A stretch of 64,000 bases of DNA, from the NCBI GenBank assembly GCA_039105265.1, contig JAPFFF010000014.1, positions 3,286,001 to 3,350,000 on the forward strand. Reading direction: 5' to 3'. This stretch comes from Tritrichomonas musculus. Its lineage: Eukaryota > Parabasalia > Tritrichomonadida > Tritrichomonadidae. Positions 20,168 through 27,718 of this stretch are shown here, one piece after another. Positions within the stretch are counted from its first letter, which is position 1. Each line of letters starts with the position of its first letter. The notes below the pieces were generated by a model, which was not told the DNA's origin, did not search any database, and saw only the letters and a program-made list of their open reading frames with translations. A program made the translations under genes and the position numbers.

Positions 20168-21871
20168 TTAAAGAGTTTCAAATGAAGGTATTTCAATTCT
20201 AAAACTATTTTTTTGATTTTTATCTTTGTTTTTCTTATGTTGGTCATAGATAAACATTTGATTTGGCGTCAAAGGGATGTTATTTTGAATTTGATATTCA
20301 ATTTGAGAAATTTGATATCCTCGGACTTTTGAACTGAACTTCACCATCCATAAGGGCTGCGAGAAACTAAAAGCTGTGCAAACAAAGGATAACATTAATA
20401 AACCTACCGATGTTGGATTAACCCCAAATAATGTATTTAATTTTGTATTCCCAACATCCACAGCATCGTTATTAAAATCGAGTACTCGAGAGAAAATAAT
20501 GTCTAAAATACTGAAATTGGATTTACTAAATTATCCAAACGAGACACTAACTATTCGATCCATTAACCGAGATATTAAGGAGGAAACCGAGGAGAATGCT
20601 TTTAAGGAACACTACTAACAGCAGATTAACAATATAAAGTCTAAGAACGAGGTTATAGAAGCCCAAATCGAGGAGTGCGCCCATAAGGAGATGGTTCGAG
20701 ATATGCTTTATAAGGTCCTTTCCAACATTAGAGCATACACCCACAGGTTCTTGGATTTAAAGGATGGGACCGAAATAAATGTGTATGGGTTTAAAGAAAC
20801 TAGAACCCGATATGGCAAGACATATTTGCTCGCATGTTCGCTAAACGTAATGCACGATGTCGATAGAAATTTAATAGAATACATTGTACCCCAAACCATA
20901 TTACAATTATATTGGTGTCCTTCGAATATTGCGCATTACATAGACAAAATATTAGCCAATAAGGGATTTAAGCAACTGGATATTAAACGAATAACAGCAT
21001 ATGGGAGCTTAACTGGAATCCCAATAATGCAATTAATTAAGGAGGGCTCGTTTACAAACGCATCTAAAAATTGATGTGCCAAGATGGTTGTAAAGGAATG
21101 CAAAAAATAACGAAACAGAGGATATTACTGGATATCGCGACAATATACTGCAAGAGATGGATGCAAATATAAAGCAATGCAAGAAGATAGACGAGGCTGT
21201 TAAATTAGGAGATATAATTAAGGTAACTGGGTACAAACTCCTTAAGAGCTCGCTATTAATACGCTGTTCTATTAATGGTGGAGAACCCAAGGATTATATA
21301 GCCACATATTGGCTTAAGGAGATAATCCTGGACAAACTAAAATATACCAAAATAACCAATTGTATAGAAGCTGTTGTTGGACCCACTAAGACCACTCCGC
21401 AAAAACAGAAATGCTATATTTATGTGGTTAGCTAAAAATAATTTATTTTTATTCTCCATCAAGGACTGTTGATGCGGACATGCAATATGGGATGTCGTCG
21501 TTGTCTCGTCTATCGAAGAATAAGGTGCGATACTTCTTAATAAACATGCCAGGGAATGTAAAACTATATTTTCCTTTAATAGTAGAATATTGATATACTG
21601 GTCCATTGGAGCTTTAATTAGAACATAGTTGTTGTAATCCTCGATGGTGCATCCATTAAAAGTAAATGTTTCTGCTGGTGTTGCATTGCTATTATCTTTG
21701 GAAAACATTTATGTGGAGATAAAAAATAATATTTAGGTATGTTCGAAAATATATATTTTTATTTTTAAACACATGTATTTGTATATAAACATATTGCTAC
21801 TCGCTATTTCTAGAGCCATTACGTTACCATAATATTATTACTATATAATACATTTTATTTGCAATTAAAGG

Positions 21872-22465
21872 ATGGATTTCGAAACATATATTGCTATACA
21901 CGATAGATTCGATAGAAGTGGAGTCCGGGATTATATTAAAGATGTAATCCAAAAGGATAACCATATATTGTTCTACAACAAGGATTTTAAAGAATGGATG
22001 GTCCAGGATCGGCAAATTGGATGTCGTAAATATTTGGTAATTATTTTACCGTACGAGGATAGCATGCAAAGTATTGGATTCCTAATGGGTATCTTCCCAC
22101 ACCCAACACCATTATTAAAAGCATTGCGCAATATAGAGGATACCGAATTTAATAATGTGTGGGATTCAGATAATAGGTTTAAGCACATCGCGGATTGGAA
22201 CAATTATCTAAATATGGTTGGAATTGGTGTCTACAGTAAGCAAATAACCGAGATTTTGCAGCATAGGGATTTATGTGCAAGATTGCCACAGAATATAATC
22301 GATAACACATTAGCTCTGCAGCAATCGGTACTGGATTACATCGAGAAGAATAAAACCAAAGATTGCGACGAGGATAGTATCGAGATCGATGCCATAAATG
22401 CAAGACTGTACGAAATCATAAAAAATATTTGCTCTCTAACACATTACATTATCGTCACCGACTAA
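21872..22465 (+). CDS. Uncharacterised 197-aa ORF in the foreign-looking block
   Basis: An uninterrupted ORF, MDFETYIAIHDRFDRSG onward, with no recognised family. It is acidic overall, mostly helical toward the C-terminus (residues 120-195), and has no membrane segment. Codon use (many ATA, GGA, CCA codons) matches the next ORF and not the host genes. A 74-bp AT-rich spacer separates it from the next ORF on the same strand, suggesting two genes of one element. Its origin in a virus-like element is inferred from neighbourhood only. Confidence 0.5.
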   Translation: MDFETYIAIHDRFDRSGVRDYIKDVIQKDNHILFYNKDFKEWMVQDRQIGCRKYLVIILPYEDSMQSIGFLMGIFPHPTPLLKALRNIEDTEFNNVWDSDNRFKHIADWNNYLNMVGIGVYSKQITEILQHRDLCARLPQNIIDNTLALQQSVLDYIEKNKTKDCDEDSIEIDAINARLYEIIKNICSLTHYIIVTD

Positions 22466-22538
22466 TAAATTTATTTTTATATTAGCCATAATTGGCTATA
22501 ATTTTAGCATTATATAATATCTTTTTATTACAAAATAA

Positions 22539-23000
22539 ATGGATACCAAATACACAGACTCGAAGAGGTTGGATACCGAGCCATCTACGGATAACATAGA
22601 GGAGGAAGATATGGATTTACCACAAATGGATGTACGACCAAGGGAATCCAACAATACTCCCAACAATACTAAAGAATATAAAAATAATTGGAGTGCCAAA
22701 AGAAGAGAGCATTGGAATGCATATATGCGAAACTATAATGCCAAAAGGAAGCAGCAGCATATAGAACAACTAGGCAAGATTACAATCGAATACCACAATT
22801 CGATTAAATCTTACGATAAAACCGATGTAATCCAGGTACTATACGACGCTATTAATATATACGGCACGATTTTAGATATCTATATAGACCAGTTACCGAG
22901 AGATGCAGTAGATAAGATTCGCGCGACTTACAGTAAAAACAATATTGTGGAATCCATAAATATTTTGCAAAAATATATTAAGTATTGGCTGCAAAAATAA
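22539..23000 (+). CDS. Uncharacterised 153-aa charged ORF in the foreign-looking block
   Basis: An uninterrupted ORF. The first 50 residues are acidic and Pro/Asn-rich and look disordered. Residues 50-75 are strongly basic (AKRREHWNAYMRNYNAKRKQ), which could contact nucleic acid. The rest is helical with Ile/Tyr-rich segments ending in KYIKYWLQK. The family is not recognised. Codon use is the same as in the preceding ORF. Confidence 0.5.
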   Translation: MDTKYTDSKRLDTEPSTDNIEEEDMDLPQMDVRPRESNNTPNNTKEYKNNWSAKRREHWNAYMRNYNAKRKQQHIEQLGKITIEYHNSIKSYDKTDVIQVLYDAINIYGTILDIYIDQLPRDAVDKIRATYSKNNIVESINILQKYIKYWLQK

Positions 23001-23587
23001 GAACCCTAGTACAATTATTTTTGGCTTTCCCAAGTGTCTCCATATATGGCTCCATATGTCGACTAATATGCAGATTCCCAAAATAGCTCCATTTGTGGTG
23101 TGGTAGAATTCTACCAGACCAGGATTCTCCTGTGGACTACTAAATGGCTCTCCTAAGCGGTCTACGGTTTTTCCCTTACACCCAATATTTAGTGGACCGT
23201 TTATGTAAATCCTCGGGACAGCAATTTTACTGTTCCCATAATAGTTATCCAAGTGGATTTCCAAATAGCTCCATATATGGACAAATATGCAGATTCCCAA
23301 GTGGCTCCATATATGGCTCCATATGAAGAAGGTATTCTTCTAAGCTTTGCTTGAGTTGGAAGACGAGCCATCTGGGATATTGCGTATGGACTCCCAAATT
23401 GGCTTATCCAAATATTAAAATTATAAATAATATATTGGATAAATTTATATTTGGTAGATTCCTTGCGTGTAGATTTGTAGGGTATATACTCGCTTATGAA
23501 AATGGGTATATGGCCTTCAAATCTGGGTCATATGTGGCTGTCATATGTGAAATTTTATCTGGTTCCGATCCGGAACACTCTTCACTA
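23001..23587. repeat. Non-coding segment with repeated CTCCATATATGG units
   Basis: Units containing CTCCATATATGG and CTCCATATG recur near 23037, 23268 and 23302. A longer shared string, AATATGCAGATTCCCAA, follows near 23066 and 23284. The core CCATATATGG is palindromic. No gene is supported. The segment may be the non-coding end of the neighbouring element. Confidence 0.55.
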
Positions 23588-24024
23588 CTAACCTTGGATT
23601 TTTAAAATTTGTTTTGTTATATATGAAAGGTCACTTTTCATCTTATAGTTTGAGCTGTACCTCTTCATGGCCCCGAAAATAGAAATATCTAATGGTTGAG
23701 TCTGTTCGGAACTATGAGGCTCTAAATAATGTATAATTAGGTTTTGCGATTCAAGATCTAAGTTGTTGTGGCTGTTTTCATGAGATTTATATCCATCAAG
23801 AATCATCACGGCAGGTCCTTGATAATTATATAGAATACGTAGGTTTCGTAAATACGGAAAAAAAGATTCTTCAAACCAGTATATCTTATTTTTTGTGTTA
23901 AAAATCCGGAAAGAGCTGTTTGAAAAAAAAAACGGCCCTGTTTTTTCTTATAATCTTCAGATATTATATAGATATATATTCGAACAATAAACTGCTTAAT
24001 TTTCAAGCTGTTTGGACTGGCCAA
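23588..24024 (-). pseudogene. pogo/Tigger-like (DDE) transposase C-terminal remnant
   Basis: On the - strand a frame reads WFEESFFPYL, then AVMILDGYKSHENSHNN, then IIHYLEPHSSEQTQPLD and IFGAMKRY. This is the order of the second and third catalytic Asp motifs in pogo/Tigger (DDE_1) transposases: LDxxxSH, then (P)PHxSxxxQPLDxxxFxxxK. The good frame is open to about 23890 without an ATG. Further upstream, similar residues continue only in shifted frames, and the N-terminal DNA-binding half and first Asp are missing. It is a decayed fragment, distinct from the intact transposase at 60264. Confidence 0.75.
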
Positions 24025-24180
24025 TTTTGAAAAAATGATGGTTCAAATATGACAAATTATTTGCATTTTTTTATCATATCTCATTATAACTAAAATGATA
24101 ATTATTAATATCACATATGTATTAGAAATGTTTAAATTAAAAAAGTTGAATAATGATATTTTTTGAGATATTTTGGTTTT

Positions 24181-25232
24181 TAATAAGAACTTTTTGGCCT
24201 TTTATATGTCAAATATACTCATAATATCACTTATAATAATTTTAAAGTCCTGATTTTTTTGGATAAATCTAAAAAAAGTTATTGCATAAATGTCCGAAAC
24301 AAGGAATTTTAAGAATTGATTCTACAAAAGGATTGTTTGAAGTTTGTTGATATAAGAGAAAGTCTGCTGATTGAGCAGGTAATTTGTCAAATGTAATTGC
24401 AGATATATATAAATGATTTTCATCACATTTTTGAAAAACTTGACTAAAGCAATTCATATAAAATAAAGAATCTGCATCCTCTACCTCAAAGGTTTCTAAT
24501 ATTAATTTATCAATAGGATCATTAAAGCGAGCGATAATATAATGTAAACAATGAAGTTTGATAACTGTTCCAGCATCACATAGTAATGCAGAATTTTTGT
24601 ATTGTTGAAACTTTTTGACATTCTTTTCAAATTCAGATGATGCTGCATCTATAATAGCATTTCTAATTGTCTTATCTGATACTGGATTTAAAATTTAATT
24701 GAAGTCGCAATTCGTGTTTCCTAATCGATATGTTATTTCTGAACCAAGCTGAATACAATTTAACGAGAAAGTTCTCAAAGCTTCAGAGCTTGCTTTCTAG
24801 CATGATAAGTCAACCTTACCACAGAACTCTCCAAGATATTTAACGTATCTTTGGCTAAAAGCAGTATATGAAGTATTTTTAACTCTTTCTAAAATGCGAT
24901 AATCAAATTCTTTATCGTCTTTTTGCGCAATATCAAAAACATGATTTGCTTTATGGAATTTTATGTATTGCTTTCGACTGCAATGTGAACATCTTCTTAT
25001 TTCTCTATATAAAAAATTAAATTGATAGACATTGCATCTGAATTCAGCTTTTCCTCTTATCTTTGTTGGTCTCCAATTTAATGGCATTTCATTTTTCGTA
25101 TTTCTTGGTACAAATGCGAAATCGTCCATTCTTATATATTAATTTTATCTGAAAAGCGATCTTTTGTGAATATATTTGGTCTCTGAGAAATAACTTATAT
25201 TTGACATATAAAAGGCCAAAAAGTTCTTATTA
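24181..25232. mobile_element. 1.05-kb DNA transposon with perfect 37-bp terminal inverted repeats
   Basis: Positions 24181-24217 and 25196-25232 are exact inverted copies over 37 bp, starting TAATAAGAACTTTTTGGCC on each strand. The first two bases are TA at both ends, so a TA target duplication with ends ATAAGAAC fits best. One broken gene fills the inside. Perfect repeats suggest a recent insertion or recent amplification, while the internal gene is already broken, so it was probably moved in trans. Confidence 0.85.
24269..25129 (-). pseudogene. Transposase-like gene inside the 37-bp-TIR element, two in-frame stops
   Basis: One frame runs 287 codons from ATG at 25129 to the stop at 24269, with two in-frame stops (24797-24799 and 24695-24697). 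Residues about 48-70 (RCSHCSRKQYIKFHKANH) look like a zinc finger of CxxC...HxxxxH type. Later parts read SALLCDAGTVIKLHCLH and ILKIPCFGHLCNN, reminiscent of the central region of hAT-like transposases (Asp followed later by CxxH-x-x-N). The C-terminal half of a normal transposase is absent because the terminal repeat follows. The family is uncertain: the TA flank does not fit hAT, which makes 8-bp duplications. Confidence 0.55.
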
Positions 25233-25627
25233 CTGCAGTTTGTCGGTTACCGTAATAAGGAATTCAATTAATATTGGCCTCTTACTGAGGTCAAAAAAAA
25301 AAAAAAATGGTTTTAATCCTTAAGGTTATTATTTCACCATGTTTTCTCGGTTTTTATTTTTTTTTATGTCAAAATTTATAGGTTTAAATGAATGAACTTT
25401 CATAAAATATTCAATAACTCTATTCAAAAACAATTACAATAATATCAAAATTTTTAATCATCAGAAAAATTGCAGTAATAAGAAGTCATAAAATTGAATG
25501 AGTGAACAGTAATAATTTCTACCTGTATCCGTTGGTATATTATTTCTTTTTTTAATAAATAATAATAATAAAAGAATGGATTTTGATACTTTTTTATATA
25601 ATAAAATAATATTTCCATAATACTTGT
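25233..25627. other. Intergenic DNA, no gene seen
   Basis: AT-rich. CTTATTACTGCA near 25225 recurs inverted near 25470-25485, which may mark a further short element bordering the 37-bp-TIR transposon, but the boundaries cannot be fixed. Confidence 0.3.
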
Positions 25628-25840
25628 TTATGCATTAGGATTGTTCCGCATCAAATATTGAGCAAGGAAAAGGATTGGTTGAATTTCAGGTAAATTCTCT
25701 CCTCCTTCAACTCGAAGTCGTCGAAATTCTATTTCGTTAAGGAGGGCTTCAAATGCATCCATAAGTACAGGATAAACTTTTTCTTGAAAGTAAGGCTTAA
25801 GCTCAGGCTTTTTTCTGGTTAATTGCTGTAGTTCTTCCAT
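25628..25840 (-). CDS. Small DPY30-domain protein (70 aa)
   Basis: Residues about 17-65 match the DPY30 dimerisation motif: YFQEKVYPVLMDAFEALL, then PILFLAQYLMRNNP, compared with the family pattern YL-x-x-x-V-x-P-x-L-x-x-GL...P-I-x-F-LA-x-YL-L-x-x-N. DPY30 domains form a two-helix dimer that docks amphipathic helices. Known users include the COMPASS histone methyltransferase complex and axonemal radial-spoke proteins, so a nuclear or flagellar role is possible. A linker of about ten residues between the helices is longer than usual. The start is supported by TCATATA at 25847-25853 (- strand). It is short, but the domain match makes it a real gene. Confidence 0.72.
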   Translation of the reverse strand: MEELQQLTRKKPELKPYFQEKVYPVLMDAFEALLNEIEFRRLRVEGGENLPEIQPILFLAQYLMRNNPNA

Positions 25841-26222
25841 TAATTATATATGATGATTTTGAACGTATATTTGGTATGTCGTTTAAAAATTAAAAAAATA
25901 TGAAGTATCATTTTGAAGTGTTAAACAAAAAATAATATGATATAACAATTAAAGAATATCTTTGAAAATTTTATATCATTATCATTGTTAATTCATCAAG
26001 ATTGTTTATTCTTACAAGATATGATCATTCTCGATTGAAATATATAAAAGACCTAAAATAGTTATTATATATCAAAAACATATGACTTGTTAATTATGAA
26101 CAAATAATTCTTATATAAGGAAAATATCAAAAGATAAATGGAAATTAAAAATAGATTTTGTTTTGAATAGTTTACATATATGTCAAAAATGAGAAGATCA
26201 TTCAATTTTTTTTAGATATTAA
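25841..26222. promoter_or_regulatory. Divergent intergenic region
   Basis: 382 bp between the DPY30-like gene (-) and the coiled-coil gene (+). Initiator-like motifs lie at both edges: TCATATA (25847-25853, -) and TCATTC (26198-26203, +). Nothing else was recognised. Confidence 0.4.
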
Positions 26223-26897
26223 ATGACTGACGATAAAGCCTTAGTTATTGAGAAAATATTAAAAATAAGAAAAGAAAACGAAGAATTACAAAAGCAAGTT
26301 TCAGATCTTGAAGAAAGCAAGAGTCAATTACTCTCTATCAGTGAAGAATTACAAGCAATTATTGCCGATAAAGCTGCAAGAGAACTCGAATCTTTGCATA
26401 ACGAACGCGCTTATATATCGCAAAAATCAATACAAGAAGAAGAAGAACTCAAAAACGATTTCCAGAAAAAATATAATGACCTTAAAAAGGAAGAAGTTGA
26501 ACTTGAACATCGTCTTGAAGCAGAATCTGAATTTGTATCTCGAACTCTTCGTAAACGTCTTCTCAACATCCATGCTAAAACGCACCAATTACGAGATCAA
26601 TTAAATCAAAAGTCGCGAGAAGTTGCAGAATCATTACTTAACATGACATCGGATGAAGCTCTCAGAACAGTTATTCAAAATAACCAAGATGCATGCCTTG
26701 AACTATCCTCAAAGATTTCAGAGTCACATCGCGAAATTGAAGGTATGCAAGCGAAAGCTGAAAGATTGAAAACAATTTTAGACCATTTACAGAATAAAAT
26801 CAATGATAGGAAAGCACCTTCGCAATTCGGCAATTTCCCATTTGAAGAACATAGGAGAAAATCATATACACACCCGGTAAACTTTGGTAATCTCTGA
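26223..26897 (+). CDS. Coiled-coil protein (224 aa)
   Basis: Residues about 5-205 are an almost continuous coiled coil rich in Glu, Lys, Leu and Gln with heptad spacing (for example KENEELQKQVSDLEESKSQL). The last 20 residues are less structured. No other domain is visible, and the function is unknown. Cytoskeletal or basal-body proteins of this size are common, but this is inference only. The ATG lies about 20 nt after TCATTC. The stop region TGATAAATAAAT carries the TAAA motif that trichomonads use near the stop codon as a polyadenylation signal. Confidence 0.8.
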   Translation: MTDDKALVIEKILKIRKENEELQKQVSDLEESKSQLLSISEELQAIIADKAARELESLHNERAYISQKSIQEEEELKNDFQKKYNDLKKEEVELEHRLEAESEFVSRTLRKRLLNIHAKTHQLRDQLNQKSREVAESLLNMTSDEALRTVIQNNQDACLELSSKISESHREIEGMQAKAERLKTILDHLQNKINDRKAPSQFGNFPFEEHRRKSYTHPVNFGNL

Positions 26898-27718
26898 TAA
26901 ATAAATTATATTTTTAGTCCAACTTTTTATTTGGGCTTTATACTTTTTGATTTATAATAATTGCTCTGAACAACTTTTTTACTATTTCCCCTCTAACTTG
27001 CAATATCTTTAAATGAAAAAAGTTAATCAAAATTTCAGCATCATAAAAAAGATTATCCAATATCCAATTTATGTAGTTTCTTTTTTTGAAGTAAAATAAT
27101 GAATGAAACTGTATTCATATTAAGATGATTATATTCATGATGAGAAAATATGAATATATAAAGAAATGTACATATGATAAATATGGTGTGGTTATAAACG
27201 CATATCGTAATTGATAATTCAATTTTTGTTACGTTACGTTTTTTCTTCTCAAAATTTGAATAATTATAGCGGCTTCAACATTAAAACAAACATAAAACCA
27301 TTTCTATTCCCAAAATAAAACATAAAAAATCTAAACAAACATTCTTTCATCATGAGCTATTGTTTCAAATATGATTAAAGTTTTTTCATCTTCTTGATTC
27401 AAGGCAGAATTAACATTTAATTATTCAATGAATATGAAATAGCCATTTGTTAATTCAATTCTCAGATTTATTAACATTTTGATATGAATAAGTTTTTTAT
27501 TTTTTTCATATTGGAAAATAAAAAATAAAATAGATAGTATGTAATTACAAAATCTAATTAAATTTTTATTAGCATTTCATTATTTTAAAACTTTATCATT
27601 ATTTATAAAATTAAGATATGACTTCAAAATTGTCTTCGTTAAGGTTTCTAATATTTGAATTATTTTATGCAAATTGATTAAATAATTCTATGAAAAATTT
27701 CTTTGACCATTCTATTTA
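26898..27718. other. Intergenic region upstream of alanyl-tRNA synthetase
   Basis: About 820 bp of AT-rich DNA without a recognisable gene or repeat. CCATTCT about 10 nt before the ATG at 27719 resembles an initiator with one change. Confidence 0.45.

Larger units (their letters stand above)
20168..23600. mobile_element. Broken element-like ORF block, possibly virus-like (Maverick/Polinton-type)
   Basis: This block differs from its surroundings. It is less AT-rich, uses ATA, GGA and CCA codons heavily, and packs short ORFs on both strands with small AT-rich spacers. The part from about 20340 to 21710 is broken, with several breaks. Two ORFs further right (21872-22465 and 22539-23000) are uninterrupted. 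The right 600 bp is non-coding and carries repeats. The layout of many small unrelated ORFs fits a fragment of a Maverick/Polinton-type element, which are abundant in trichomonads. No capsid, polymerase, integrase or protease signature was recognised and no long terminal inverted repeats were found, so the assignment is tentative. Treated as a fossil. Confidence 0.35.
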
